Shown: positions 1-8,482, numbered from the stretch's first letter. The stretch is DNA of 26,908 nt from Firmicutes bacterium UBA6226 (GCA_002441045.1 DJWQ01000038.1:13670-40577), one strand, 5' to 3'. The notes: generated by a model from the sequence alone, not told the origin. A program made the numbers and translations.

Positions 1-162
1 TTCTAATGCAACTACAATTCCTTCTAGGTAACCCGACCTGCCAAAAGGTACAAGAACTCTAGCACCTACAAAGACTCTATTCTGAAATAGATCAGGTACA
101 CCATAAGTAAAAGGGCGATCTAATTGACTTGTTGTTTTAAGTATGATTATTTGTGCGTACAT
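1..162 (-). CDS. priA: Primosomal protein N' (PriA), N-terminal fragment
   Basis: PriA is the replication-restart helicase that binds abandoned forks and reloads the replicative helicase. Only the first 54 codons are in the window; the frame stays open to base 1. The visible part matches the N-terminal DNA-binding domain: it begins MYAQIIIL, has a LDRPFTY segment, then VGARVLVPFGR and a glycine turn before EGIVV, as in PriA N-termini. The ATG is preceded by GAGGGAG at a good distance. It follows coaBC, which is the usual Firmicutes order (gmk-rpoZ-coaBC-priA), and this supports the call. The helicase motifs lie outside the window and cannot be checked. Confidence 0.85.
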   Translation of the reverse strand, partial: MYAQIIILKTTSQLDRPFTYGVPDLFQNRVFVGARVLVPFGRSGYLEGIVVALE

Positions 163-195
163 GAACTCCCTCAAATCAGCTGACAGACATATGTT

Positions 196-239
196 AAAAT
201 ACCCTAGTCTGCAAAGACAGTCTAGGGTATTTTTTTTAT
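196..239 (-). terminator. Hairpin between coaBC and priA
   Basis: AAAATACCCTAG (196-207) pairs with CTAGGGTATTTT (222-233), extended inward by 209-211/218-220 with one mismatch and a six-base loop. On the minus strand, the direction of coaBC and priA, only four T follow the stem, so termination there may be partial. On the plus strand the T run is longer (eight T). It overlaps the coaBC stop region and may act as an attenuator ahead of priA. Confidence 0.55.
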
Positions 240-1423
240 AATTTACGAATCACTTTATCAAGTATAATCTTCGCAACTTCAGATTTTTCAAGACAATCAA
301 AAGCCTCTTTTGATCCGTCTTTGTCATAAAGTGTAACGATATTTGTATCGCCATTAAATCCAGCGCCAGCTTTCGTCACATCATTAGCAACAATAAAATC
401 TAAGTTTTTTTCTACGAGTTTCTTTTTTGCATACGCTTCTACATTGTGTGTTTCAGCAGCAAATCCTACTAAAATTTGATGTTTCTTAAGCTTGCCAACC
501 TCTTTTAAAATATCGGGATTCTTCGTTAAAGTCAACATCATCTCATCATCGGATTTTTTTATCTTTTCTTCACTATAAGTTGCAATCTTATAATCGGCTG
601 GGGCAGCAGCTTTGATGACCACATCCACTTCTAGGTGCTTCATAACCGCATCATACATATCTGCAGTTGATTCTACAGAAATGAACTTTACGCCATTTGG
701 AGGCTCTAGTCCAGTTGGACCACTTACAAGGATGACTTCAGCACCCATTTTATAAGCTTCAGTAGCAATTGCATACCCCATTTTACCACTTGAATGGTTT
801 GTAATATACCTTACAGGATCAATCGCTTCTCTTGTTGGTCCTGCTGTAATCAGTATTTTTTTACCTGCTAATGGCTTTGGTGAATTGAAATAGTCCAATA
901 CCGTTTGTACGATTAACTCCGGTTCAGCTAATTTACCTGCTCCTACATCACCGCACGCTAGTCTACCAGCACCAGGTAAAATCATATGATAACCAAAATG
1001 CTCAAGTCTTTTAACATTTGACTGAAAAATTGGATTCTCATACATTTTTGTATTCATAGCCAATGCAAAGAATACAGGTGCAACAGTGGCCATAACTGTA
1101 GTTGTAAGCATGTCATCAGCGATACCATTTGCGATTTTACCAACGATGTTTGCAGTTGCTGGTACGATTAAAAAAAGATCTGCTCTTTTGGCGAGTGATA
1201 TGTGTTCTACGTCCCAAGTTTTTGGATCTTCAAACATATCCGTTACAACATAGTTTTGTGAAAGAGATTGAAAAGTTAGCGCACTAACAAACTGTGTGCT
1301 ATTTTCAGTCATAATCACGTAGACATTTGCACCTTGTTTTTTCAATCGACTAACGACATCTGCAGCTTTATATGCCGCTATACCGCCAGTTACACCTAAC
1401 ACTATATTTTTACCGGTTAGCAT
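236..1423 (-). CDS. coaBC: Bifunctional phosphopantothenoylcysteine decarboxylase / phosphopantothenate-cysteine ligase (CoaBC)
   Basis: Performs two steps of coenzyme A synthesis: it joins cysteine to 4'-phosphopantothenate (CoaB) and decarboxylates the product (CoaC, an FMN flavoprotein). The protein is 395 residues, a normal length. The CoaC half (about 1-180) has the N-terminal GGIAAYKA turn, the catalytic His of VEHISLAKRAD (H75), the AMNTKMYENP substrate motif (N around 124) and the flap cysteine in GRLACGD (C157). The CoaB half (about 187-395) has the Rossmann-like ITAGPTREAIDPVRYITN with NHSSGKMG, AAAPADYK, KIKK and VGFAAET. I use the ATG at 1423 because AGAAAGG lies seven bases before it; the longer TTG start at 1429 would have only one base of spacing. 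It is downstream of rpoZ, whose stop overlaps this ribosome binding site. Confidence 0.96.
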   Translation of the reverse strand: MLTGKNIVLGVTGGIAAYKAADVVSRLKKQGANVYVIMTENSTQFVSALTFQSLSQNYVVTDMFEDPKTWDVEHISLAKRADLFLIVPATANIVGKIANGIADDMLTTTVMATVAPVFFALAMNTKMYENPIFQSNVKRLEHFGYHMILPGAGRLACGDVGAGKLAEPELIVQTVLDYFNSPKPLAGKKILITAGPTREAIDPVRYITNHSSGKMGYAIATEAYKMGAEVILVSGPTGLEPPNGVKFISVESTADMYDAVMKHLEVDVVIKAAAPADYKIATYSEEKIKKSDDEMMLTLTKNPDILKEVGKLKKHQILVGFAAETHNVEAYAKKKLVEKNLDFIVANDVTKAGAGFNGDTNIVTLYDKDGSKEAFDCLEKSEVAKIILDKVIRKL

Positions 1424-1435
1424 AAGCAATCCTTT

Positions 1436-1648
1436 CTAGATTCTATCTTGTGGTGGTTCAGGGATATTGACTTCTACTTCACCACTCATTATTTCTTCAA
1501 TAGCTATAGAAAGTGGCTTTTCAATATCGTGATCTATAGAATCATCTTCTCCATCTATTATATGTCTCGCTCTTTTAGCTGCGACGATACATAGTGCATA
1601 ACGATTCCCTACTTTTTCAATTAACTCATCAATCGACGGTTTTAACAT
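1436..1648 (-). CDS. rpoZ: DNA-directed RNA polymerase omega subunit (RpoZ)
   Basis: Omega is the small RNA polymerase subunit that helps assemble and stabilise beta'. The 70-residue product starts MLKPSIDELIEK and contains RYALCIVAAKRARHI, the usual helix of the family, followed by KPLSIAIEEI. The gene overlaps the end of gmk by 20 bases: its start ATG lies inside gmk's last codons, and its strong GGAGGAG site is formed by gmk codons for Lys-Glu-Glu. That layout suggests translational coupling, so omega is made in step with guanylate kinase. The length and the neighbours (gmk upstream, coaBC downstream) match the standard Firmicutes arrangement. Confidence 0.95.
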   Translation of the reverse strand: MLKPSIDELIEKVGNRYALCIVAAKRARHIIDGEDDSIDHDIEKPLSIAIEEIMSGEVEVNIPEPPQDRI

Positions 1649-2261
1649 TTGTCTCCTCCTTAAATCTACATACGATTTCTTCTATATCAGCATTTACGCG
1701 ACACTTCTCAGCAGTTATTATCGCTTGAAGTATATCGGTTGCATGGTTAACAGTGTCATTTACTATAAAATAATCATAATTCCTAATGAGTTCAATCTCA
1801 CTGACAGCGCTTGAAAGCCTTGTTTTTAAACTTTCAGGTGTTTCTGATCCCCTACCTTCAATTCTCGTTTTAAGCGTTTTCATTGATGGTGGCAAAATAA
1901 ACACAAACACACCTTCTGGGTATTTTTTCTTAACCTGAAGTGCGCCCTGAATATCGATTTCAAGCAAAACATTTTTACCACTTGATATTTGCTCTACAAC
2001 AAAATCCTTAGGCGTTCCATAGTAATTGTTATACACACAAGCATGTTCTAAAAACCCATTATTTTGGATCATGTTTTCAAAGCGGTCTCTTGTTAAAAAG
2101 TGATAACTGATCCCGTCCTGTTCACCATTTCTAGGTTGTCTGGTAGTCGCAGAAACTGAAACGATTATCGAAGGGTCTCTTTGTAAAAGTTCCTTGCAAA
2201 TCGTACCTTTTCCTGCTCCAGAAGGTCCTGAGACAATGATGAGTAATCCTTTATGATTCAT
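1629..2261 (-). CDS. gmk: Guanylate kinase (Gmk)
   Basis: Phosphorylates GMP to GDP with ATP, a needed step in guanine nucleotide supply and in recycling (p)ppGpp-related pools. The 210-residue protein has the P-loop GPSGAGKG at residues 12-19, the GMP-binding segment SVSATTRQPRNGEQDGISYHF, the conserved FLEHACVYNNYYGTP lid region, and LLEIDIQGALQVKKKYP. The length is typical. AGGGAGC precedes the ATG. The gene lies 17 bases after the yicC stop, with no room for remA, the DUF370 regulator gene often found between these two genes. Confidence 0.97.
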   Translation of the reverse strand: MNHKGLLIIVSGPSGAGKGTICKELLQRDPSIIVSVSATTRQPRNGEQDGISYHFLTRDRFENMIQNNGFLEHACVYNNYYGTPKDFVVEQISSGKNVLLEIDIQGALQVKKKYPEGVFVFILPPSMKTLKTRIEGRGSETPESLKTRLSSAVSEIELIRNYDYFIVNDTVNHATDILQAIITAEKCRVNADIEEIVCRFKEETNVKTVD

Positions 2262-2278
2262 AAAAGCTCCCTTATCAA

Positions 2279-3163
2279 TTATTCGATATTTTGAATTTGT
2301 TCACGAATTTGTTCAATATCGCTTTTAAGTTCGATCACTAAATTCGAAATGTCGATATCAGGTGATTTTGAACCGATTGTATTGACTTCTCTATTTAACT
2401 CTTGTACAAGGAAGTCTAGCTTTCTACCTACTGGTTCATTTGACGCTAATATCTTTCCGATTTGCTCTAAGTGTGAGTAGATGCGTACGATTTCTTCGTT
2501 AATATTGGTTTTATCTGCATAGATGGCAATTTCATTTGCCAATCGGATTTCATCGAGTTCAGCACTTAAATCACCTAAAAGCTCTGAAATACGCTCTTTC
2601 ATCTTTGCTTTATAAGCTTCAATGATGCGAGGCGCTTGTTGCTCGATTAACCCCAAAGTTCTCCTAATGTTTTCTACTTTAGAAAGAATGTCATTTTTAA
2701 GCTGTAGACCTTCTTGGGTACGCATTTCAAGGATGCGTTCAATCGCTTGATCAAGAGCAGGTTCAATCGATGTCCAGTAGTCATCTTCGCCTCGTTCTTG
2801 ATAAGATACGTCTATACCATCTTGTAATCTAGTTAACATAGGTAATGATATGTCATCTCTTAATCCATATCTCGCTTGAATGTCTTTATAAATTTTGACA
2901 TATTTATCCAATACATCATAATTTGCTTTAACTTCATAATTGTCAAAAGCTTTTTCCTCTAGATTAATATATACGTCAATTCGACCTCTTGAAAGCTGTG
3001 CCTTAATTTTATTCTTAATGCGGTCTTCGAAAACGTTTAGTTTTTTTGGCATTTTGATGATAATATCGCAATATCTATTATTTACTGACTTAATCTCAAG
3101 TGTCACATCAAAGGCTTCATTGCTAAACTCGCCTCTGCCAAACCCCGTCATACTATATATCAT
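2279..3163 (-). CDS. yicC: YicC/YloC family endoribonuclease
   Basis: The YicC/YloC family (with C-terminal DUF1732) consists of conserved bacterial endoribonucleases; E. coli YicC has been linked to small-RNA decay and B. subtilis YloC to RNA cleavage. The 294-residue protein starts with the family signature MIYSMTGFGRGEF. It has VEIKSVNNRYCDI-like sequence in its N-terminal domain (EIKSVNNRYCDIIIKMP) and ends with the very conserved ELNREVNTIGSKSPD region, followed by a helix rich in Glu and Ile. I start at the ATG at 3163, seven bases or less after GGAGG; the longer TTG start at 3175 lies within that site. It is the first gene of the minus-strand operon, behind a clear promoter. Confidence 0.93.
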   Translation of the reverse strand: MIYSMTGFGRGEFSNEAFDVTLEIKSVNNRYCDIIIKMPKKLNVFEDRIKNKIKAQLSRGRIDVYINLEEKAFDNYEVKANYDVLDKYVKIYKDIQARYGLRDDISLPMLTRLQDGIDVSYQERGEDDYWTSIEPALDQAIERILEMRTQEGLQLKNDILSKVENIRRTLGLIEQQAPRIIEAYKAKMKERISELLGDLSAELDEIRLANEIAIYADKTNINEEIVRIYSHLEQIGKILASNEPVGRKLDFLVQELNREVNTIGSKSPDIDISNLVIELKSDIEQIREQIQNIE

Positions 3164-3192
3164 GGCTACCTCCAAAATCTTTACATCATTAA

Positions 3193-3222
3193 ATTATAGC
3201 ACAGTCTAGATTGGTTGTTCAA
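3193..3222 (-). promoter_or_regulatory. Sigma-A promoter of the yicC-gmk-rpoZ-coaBC operon
   Basis: On the minus strand TTGAAC (3217-3222) and TATAAT (3193-3198) are separated by 18 bases, and TG one base before the -10 gives an extended -10. Transcription would start about 20-25 bases before the yicC ribosome binding site. Confidence 0.8.
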
Positions 3223-3300
3223 GTGTAAGTAGCCTATGAAAATAAGTTAAAAACTTAATTTGAGACTTTTGATAAGGCATATTTCCAAACTTATGTTCAA

Positions 3301-3329
3301 TTGAAGTCTAAATCAATTAATGTTATACT
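3301..3329 (+). promoter_or_regulatory. Sigma-A promoter of rqcH
   Basis: TTGAAG (3301-3306) and TATACT (3324-3329) are 17 bases apart, with TG at 3321-3322 making an extended -10. A perfect ten-base palindrome, TTCAATTGAA (3296-3305), overlaps the -35. It could be an operator, though a palindrome this short may arise by chance. Confidence 0.72.
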
Positions 3330-3358
3330 TTCTATTGAAACTTACAAAGGAGGCCCAT

Positions 3359-5104
3359 ATGTCATTTGATGGTCTACTCATGCAAAAACTAACTGAAGAA
3401 TTAAAACCTTCACTTGAAGGCGGACGTATAGATAAAGTGTTCCAACCTGAAAAAGATGAATTATCAATAATGATAAGAGGAAATGCAGGCAATCAACAAT
3501 TGTTTATATCTGTCGATGCTTCAATGCCTTTTTTTACATTAATCGAAGACAAAAAAGAAAATCCTCAAGCACCACCTATGTTCTGTATGTTGATGCGTAA
3601 GCATCTTTCTGGTGGTAAAATCCAAAGTATAAAACAATTAGGCTATGAACGTATTTTGATGATTGAAATTGAATCGAAAAATGAACTGGGCGATTTTGAA
3701 CTGAAAAAGCTAATCGTTGAAATAATGGGTAAACATTCGAATATCATTTTGACCAAGGCAGATTTTACTATTATTGATAGCATAAAAAGAATAACACCAG
3801 ATATGAGTAGAGTAAGATCGGTTCTACCTGGACTGAAGTATGAGTTCATCCCATCTGATAAAGTTGATTTTTCTGAAAGTAACGAATATTTAATGGACGC
3901 AATCCTCTCACGACAAGCAGAACAAAAGCTATCTAAGGCATTATATACGACGATACAAGGTTTTAGCCCATTAATATCAAATTATTTATGTTTGAAAATT
4001 GGCGTCGATGTAGATTTATTAGTTTCTCAGCTTTCAGAAATCCAAAAACTAGAACTAAAACGTCAATTTGATCAGATTAAATCTCAGCCTTCAAAAGGCT
4101 ATGTCTATTCTGATGATCTGGGTTTATCAAAATTAATTTACTTTTTACCCGATATGCGACCTGATTTAAAACAAGTTAACTATGCGACACTATCAGAGGC
4201 TTTAGAGCGCTTTTATTTAAGATCAAATAGAGAACATAAAATGCATCAAAGAACATTGATGCTCAAAAAGACACTTGCACAGAGGATAGAAAGATACCGG
4301 GCAAAACTCGGCAAGCAAGAACTTGAAAAAAACGATGCAGAAAATGCAGATCATTATAAGGTTTATGGTGAGCTAATCTTAGCAAATCTCTACACTCTTG
4401 AAAAAGGAATGAACAAAGCAGTTGTTTTCGATTATTATCAAGATCCACCTGAAAAGATAAGTATCGATTTGGATACACGTCTCGAACCCACTGAAAATGC
4501 GCAGGCATATTTTAAGAAATATAACAAACTAAAAAAAGCGGCAGTAGAACTTGAGCATCAAATTCATGAAACAAAACTTGACGTCAACTATCTTGAAGAG
4601 GTTCTCACTCATCTTGAAAACAGTGAAGACAACAAAATCATAGACGATATAAAATCTGAGTTAATAGAGCAAGGTTATTTAAAAGGTAGAATACAGAAGA
4701 AAAAAGTGAACGCAAAAGTGATGTATAAAACCTTTACATCAACAAGTGGCTATCAAATTCTTGTTGGAAAAAGCAGTCTTCAAAATGATTATTTAACCAC
4801 GAAACTTGCTTCCAACAAAGATATTTGGCTTCACACTAAGGACATACCCGGTTCACATGTTATCATTCGAACTGAAGGCACGATGCCTGATGATCAAACT
4901 TTAAACGAAGCCGCATTTATCGCTGCATATTACTCAAAAGCAAAAGATTCAAGTAATGTACCTGTGGATTATACTATGATTAAATACGTGTCAAAACCAA
5001 GCGGCGCAAAGCCTGGAATGGTTATCTATACGCATCAAAAAACGATTTTCGTTACACCTTCATATGATGCAATTCATCGCTTGATTGATGAAGCAGTAAA
5101 TTAG
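3359..5104 (+). CDS. rqcH: Ribosome quality control protein RqcH (NFACT / Rqc2 homolog)
   Basis: RqcH binds large ribosomal subunits that carry a stalled nascent chain and recruits tRNA-Ala to add C-terminal alanine tails, marking the chain for proteolysis. Older annotations call it a fibronectin-binding protein. The 581-residue protein has an NFACT-N domain (about 1-200; MSFDGLLMQKL, GGRIDKVFQP, PPMFCMLMRKHL, EIMGKHSNIIL), helical and coiled-coil segments (about 290-440), and a C-terminal NFACT-R domain with IWLHTKDIPGSHVI (about 487-500) and KPSGAKPGMVIYT. The conserved Asp-Arg pair of the tRNA-binding surface is Glu97-Arg98 here. The ATG at 3359 follows AAAGGAGG; the longer start at 3320 would overlap the promoter -10. 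Confidence 0.95.
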   Translation: MSFDGLLMQKLTEELKPSLEGGRIDKVFQPEKDELSIMIRGNAGNQQLFISVDASMPFFTLIEDKKENPQAPPMFCMLMRKHLSGGKIQSIKQLGYERILMIEIESKNELGDFELKKLIVEIMGKHSNIILTKADFTIIDSIKRITPDMSRVRSVLPGLKYEFIPSDKVDFSESNEYLMDAILSRQAEQKLSKALYTTIQGFSPLISNYLCLKIGVDVDLLVSQLSEIQKLELKRQFDQIKSQPSKGYVYSDDLGLSKLIYFLPDMRPDLKQVNYATLSEALERFYLRSNREHKMHQRTLMLKKTLAQRIERYRAKLGKQELEKNDAENADHYKVYGELILANLYTLEKGMNKAVVFDYYQDPPEKISIDLDTRLEPTENAQAYFKKYNKLKKAAVELEHQIHETKLDVNYLEEVLTHLENSEDNKIIDDIKSELIEQGYLKGRIQKKKVNAKVMYKTFTSTSGYQILVGKSSLQNDYLTTKLASNKDIWLHTKDIPGSHVIIRTEGTMPDDQTLNEAAFIAAYYSKAKDSSNVPVDYTMIKYVSKPSGAKPGMVIYTHQKTIFVTPSYDAIHRLIDEAVN

Positions 5105-5112
5105 GAGGTCAA

Positions 5113-5868
5113 ATGAACAAAAAGACAATTATACTTCTAACGATAATAATTGCAATTGTTTTTATAGGATCTATTTTAATCAATCTTTACCAATTTAAGA
5201 TTAAGAAAGATACTTTCGAAATAGGCATTTTCGATTATGATAAAGAGGCGTTTAATTTAAAGGTTACAGATTTTCCATATAAAATAAAGCTGGTTCCCTT
5301 TAACGCAGAAGATGAGTTGCTTCAAGCATATCTCTCAAATGAAGTGGATGCAATTGTGATCGATGGCTATTCTTATATTAAAAACTATGGTGATTTTCTG
5401 GGTGGAAGAGCTGTATTTTCTATACAAACGCCATTTGTTATTAAAAAATCTGAAATCTCTTCATCACCTGATAAGATTGGAAGCGCTTACGAATGGCTCC
5501 TAGTAAATTACAACACACATGCTCGAATCGTTTATAAAAACTCTACCTCGGCTTTAAATGCACTTCTTGAAAATCATGTGGATGAAGTGTTACTTCCAGC
5601 TAAGATGCTAGACCATACAAATGAGGATCCCACTATTACTAAGTTTGGAGATATTGACATGCTTCTCATCGTCAATGGGGTTTGGCTTCATAAAGACCAA
5701 GACGAGGAACTTGATTTGGTAAGTACCTTAGATCAAATTACCAGCGATCGATTTGTCATCCCCTCAGAAGTTTCACTAAATGCCATAGTTACAAAATTGT
5801 TTTCAACGGAACTCATTGAAACTAGGTATTACTATAAGGATCTCGTTTACACATCTGACACTAGGTAA
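5113..5868 (+). CDS. Membrane-anchored protein resembling a solute-binding fold; function unknown
   Basis: I do not recognise a named family. The 251-residue protein has one N-terminal hydrophobic helix (about residues 4-28) after MNKK, so it is probably an outward-facing domain held by a signal anchor; there is no lipobox cysteine. The rest looks like a small type 2 periplasmic-binding (NMT1-like) fold: FEIGIFDYD, VDAIVIDGYSYI about 55 residues later, VFSIQTPFVIKKSE, then a region matching a substrate-binding second lobe (SALNALLENHVDEVLLPAKML). No ABC transporter genes are nearby. It starts eight bases after the rqcH stop with AGGAGG overlapping that stop, so it is co-transcribed with rqcH. 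The fold call rests on sequence pattern only. Confidence 0.7.
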   Translation: MNKKTIILLTIIIAIVFIGSILINLYQFKIKKDTFEIGIFDYDKEAFNLKVTDFPYKIKLVPFNAEDELLQAYLSNEVDAIVIDGYSYIKNYGDFLGGRAVFSIQTPFVIKKSEISSSPDKIGSAYEWLLVNYNTHARIVYKNSTSALNALLENHVDEVLLPAKMLDHTNEDPTITKFGDIDMLLIVNGVWLHKDQDEELDLVSTLDQITSDRFVIPSEVSLNAIVTKLFSTELIETRYYYKDLVYTSDTR

Positions 5869-5967
5869 TATTCACTATTCCCTGCTCATTTGTTTATACT
5901 TTATTCATAATTATATTTTATACTCTAAATAGACAATTACTAAAGAATAGATATAGGTTGGTGTCTT

Positions 5968-6612
5968 ATGAAACAAACTTCGCATTTTAACGCGATACAG
6001 ATCTTAGGTATAATTTTATCCGGTTTGGGATTAATCTGCGTTGCTTTTCCAACATTTGTTGGGCTGTTTGCAGTTAGAGCAATTACTTTTTTATTTTTAA
6101 TTCTTGGGTTTTACTCACTGGTTTTTGCCTTGTTTGTAAAAAGCAAATTGACGATAATGGTTAGTTTTTCACTTCTTATCGTTGGTCTATACGCCTTTGT
6201 TAATCCACAATATGTTTTGTTCATGTTGGGTATAGGATGTTTTATTTTAGGGCTAAACGGTATTTTTCTCACCTTTTCAAAATTCAAAAAGCAAAGTGAG
6301 AGCACGCTAATATCATCTATTGCACTCATGCTACTCGGTGTATTTGCAATGTTAAATACAAAAGCTGCATTGTCCTCAGTCATAATGATACTCGGTATCA
6401 TCATCGTTTTTGTTGGGATTATGCTAATCTTTGTTGGTAATACCTTACCGATCGGTAATAAAACAAAACGAAAAACAGGGCCATTTGTTTTTACTTTTAA
6501 CTCCTCTTTTGCTCATCAAGAATCAAAAAGTGAGCCAAGAACAAATAATCGTGTCATCATTAACATAGATGAAGACGATATTGAAGAAATTGAATATAAA
6601 GATGTAGAATAA
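5968..6612 (+). CDS. DUF308/HdeD-like six-helix membrane protein with acidic cytoplasmic tail
   Basis: The 214-residue protein has six hydrophobic helices in three pairs (about 11-29, 34-56, 62-78, 82-102, 113-129, 133-155), with repeated patterns such as LGIILSGLGLICVAFP and SLLIVGLYAFVNP. This is the layout of the DUF308/HdeD family, of uncertain function and in enterobacteria linked to acid resistance. The last 60 residues form a soluble tail, first basic (NKTKRKTG), then strongly acidic (VIINIDEDDIEEIEY). The gene stands 99 bases after the previous gene with a weak ribosome binding site (AGGTTGG). A possible weak promoter (TTGTTT, 16 bases, TATATT at 5890-5917) precedes it, so it may be separately expressed. 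It is closed by a strong terminator. Confidence 0.75.
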   Translation: MKQTSHFNAIQILGIILSGLGLICVAFPTFVGLFAVRAITFLFLILGFYSLVFALFVKSKLTIMVSFSLLIVGLYAFVNPQYVLFMLGIGCFILGLNGIFLTFSKFKKQSESTLISSIALMLLGVFAMLNTKAALSSVIMILGIIIVFVGIMLIFVGNTLPIGNKTKRKTGPFVFTFNSSFAHQESKSEPRTNNRVIINIDEDDIEEIEYKDVE

Positions 6613-6627
6613 AGAAACTTGTGATCT

Positions 6628-6664
6628 AAAGCGACGTATAATACGTCGCTTTCTTGATTTTTTG
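6628..6664 (+). terminator. Terminator after the DUF308 gene
   Basis: AAAGCGACGT (6628-6637) pairs perfectly with ACGTCGCTTT (6643-6652) around a five-base loop, followed by a T-rich stretch ending in six T. It ends the rqcH-side transcript before the chemoreceptor gene. Confidence 0.85.
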
Positions 6665-6684
6665 TATATAACTTTCTTAGTGAA

Positions 6685-6713
6685 TTAATAGAAAAAACAT
6701 GTTAAACTATAAT
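6685..6713 (+). promoter_or_regulatory. Probable promoter of the chemoreceptor gene
   Basis: TATAAT (6708-6713) is a perfect -10; TTAATA (6685-6690) lies 17 bases upstream as a weak -35 (four of six). No sigma-D type flagellar promoter was seen. Confidence 0.55.
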
Positions 6714-6764
6714 AAATCTGACGATTTTGAATTATCTATCAATTCGTATTAAGGGGTGTAAGCT

Positions 6765-8369
6765 ATGTTTAAAACTTTCTCATTCAAATTATTCTTAGGA
6801 TTACTTATCTTTGCAATAGTCGCACTAGGTCTAAACTACATAGAGCTAAATCTCCTAGTGACCGCCGGGATCTTAATCGTTTTACTGTTTACTTTAACCT
6901 TCCTATATCACCTGCATCTTAAAAAGCAAGTTCGTTATGTTTCAGAATATCTCGAACGTCTTGGTAACGGGGATGTAACTGTAAAAGTCAACAAACATCT
7001 TTCAAAAGACTTCACTGTGATCACACAAATCGTTTCATCAAGTAATAAAAATACCAAATCCATTATCGGTAAGATGTTGACAACGTCAGAACAATTGTTG
7101 AACCTTATTGAAACCATCAAGCGCTCAGGTGATGAGATGGAAAAGTCTTTTTCGCAGGTCACTGAAAATGTTTCTGAAATCTCACAATCCGTGGATAACA
7201 TGTCAAAGGAGTCACTTGATATGCAACACGATGCTGAAGCCATGAGAAATGATATGCGTAGTGTATCAACGAACTCAGAAACAGCAGAAGAAATCGCAAA
7301 ACTGATGAAAGCAAATCTTGATATCAATAATAAGAACACCCTTGATCTCATCAATCGAATGAAAGAAAGTGCAAATAGAAACACTCTTATTTCAGAAGAA
7401 GTTTCTTTACTTCGATCTGAAATGCATAAAATCATTGAAATCGTCAACGTGATTAGCAACATTTCCTCTCAGACGAATTTGCTCGCTTTAAATGCTTCCA
7501 TCGAAGCTGCTAGAGCTGGAGAAGCTGGAAAAGGTTTTGCAGTCGTCGCTGAAGAAGTCCGTAAACTTGCAGAGCAATCCAACGAATCTTCAGAGGGCAT
7601 TAGCAGAATGATTGACGATATTGTACGAAAAACTGAAGCCATTACTTCAAAAATTTCAGACGAAGTTAAAAATGCCAATGATAACGTTAAATTTGCAGAT
7701 GAATCTAATGAGCTTTTAACTGTAAGCTATGAGTCTGTAGATAACACTCTTTCGATAATTCGCGATATTATTCATCAAATTGATCATCAAACCAGCTCTA
7801 CTGAAGACGTCTATAAACTGATAAAAAATATTTCAGAAGAAAGTCAACAAGTCACTGCAAATATCGAAGAAACCGCAGCACTTACTGAAGTTCAGTTGAT
7901 TAGTTTAAGTACCATCGTCTCTTCCCTTGACAATCTTTTAGGGATCTCAAACGCACTTGGTTTGGTCGTAAACGAATATAAAAAAGGCTTAAAAATAAAC
8001 GATGCTGTCAAACAGAAAATTAATGCTTCTCTAAAAATGTTAAAGGGCGAAGCCGATTCAATGGGCAAAGCTGGCATACAAACCATAACCAAAGGACAAT
8101 TGGCTAATCTTAAAGCAAAATCCCCAGATTACGAATTACTTGCCCTACTCGACCGCGAAGGTATGGCTTTCGTATTCTCTCAGGACACAGGTGCAAGTCG
8201 AATTGATGCTTCTCATCGTCCTTTCTTCAAACACAGTATCAAAGGTGAGGATTACGTTTCAGAGCCTTATATTTCCTCTCTAACAGAAGATTATTGCATC
8301 AGTGTTGCAACACCGATTAGAAGCAATTCGGAAATTGTAGGCGTCATCGTACTCGATGTAACCCTATAA
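6765..8369 (+). CDS. Methyl-accepting chemotaxis protein with C-terminal Cache/PDC-like sensor
   Basis: A chemoreceptor that would control the CheA kinase and hence flagellar rotation. The 534-residue protein has two adjacent hydrophobic helices (about 5-24 and 28-48) with only a few residues between them, so it has essentially no outside sensor domain. A short linker ([18 protein letters not shown]) resembles part of a HAMP. The long coiled-coil signalling region has its hairpin tip at about 227-275 ([20 protein letters not shown], then [18 protein letters not shown]). After the coiled coil, residues about 440-534 match the C-terminal half of a Cache/PDC sensor: [35 protein letters not shown]. 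That domain is normally extracytoplasmic; here topology places it in the cytoplasm. Confidence 0.9.
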   Translation: MFKTFSFKLFLGLLIFAIVALGLNYIELNLLVTAGILIVLLFTLTFLYHLHLKKQVRYVSEYLERLGNGDVTVKVNKHLSKDFTVITQIVSSSNKNTKSIIGKMLTTSEQLLNLIETIKRSGDEMEKSFSQVTENVSEISQSVDNMSKESLDMQHDAEAMRNDMRSVSTNSETAEEIAKLMKANLDINNKNTLDLINRMKESANRNTLISEEVSLLRSEMHKIIEIVNVISNISSQTNLLALNASIEAARAGEAGKGFAVVAEEVRKLAEQSNESSEGISRMIDDIVRKTEAITSKISDEVKNANDNVKFADESNELLTVSYESVDNTLSIIRDIIHQIDHQTSSTEDVYKLIKNISEESQQVTANIEETAALTEVQLISLSTIVSSLDNLLGISNALGLVVNEYKKGLKINDAVKQKINASLKMLKGEADSMGKAGIQTITKGQLANLKAKSPDYELLALLDREGMAFVFSQDTGASRIDASHRPFFKHSIKGEDYVSEPYISSLTEDYCISVATPIRSNSEIVGVIVLDVTL

Positions 8370-8404
8370 AGGTAATTATTTATTAATTTATATCTTAAGA
8401 CGCC

Positions 8405-8435
8405 GAATCTTCAGATTTTACAACAAGCGAATTTG
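8405..8435 (+). repeat. 3'-UTR repeat block, copy A
   Basis: Contains TCAGATTTTACAACAAGCGA, identical to copy B at 13278-13310 (minus strand). A small stem GAATC/GATTT with loop TTCA opens the block. It ends 13 bases before the terminator at 8449. See also copy C at 11349-11378. Confidence 0.65.
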
Positions 8436-8448
8436 AGGCCAAATAATT

Positions 8449-8482
8449 AAGGTGCAGAACCATTAAGGATTCTGCACCTTTT
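8449..8482. terminator. Bidirectional terminator between the chemoreceptor gene and pyrR
   Basis: AAGGTGCAGAA (8449-8459) pairs perfectly with TTCTGCACCTT (8470-8480); four T follow on the plus strand and an AT-rich stretch on the minus strand. The two genes converge on it. Confidence 0.85.

Noticed and set aside
3242..3256. AAGTT-AAA-AACTT inverted repeat in the yicC-rqcH gap
   Set aside because: Short, AT-only stem in an AT-rich gap; likely chance.
6935..7462. 175-codon open frame on the minus strand inside the chemoreceptor gene
   Set aside because: No ribosome binding site, Ser/Ile/Phe-rich composition typical of an antisense shadow, and the plus-strand protein has clear chemoreceptor motifs.
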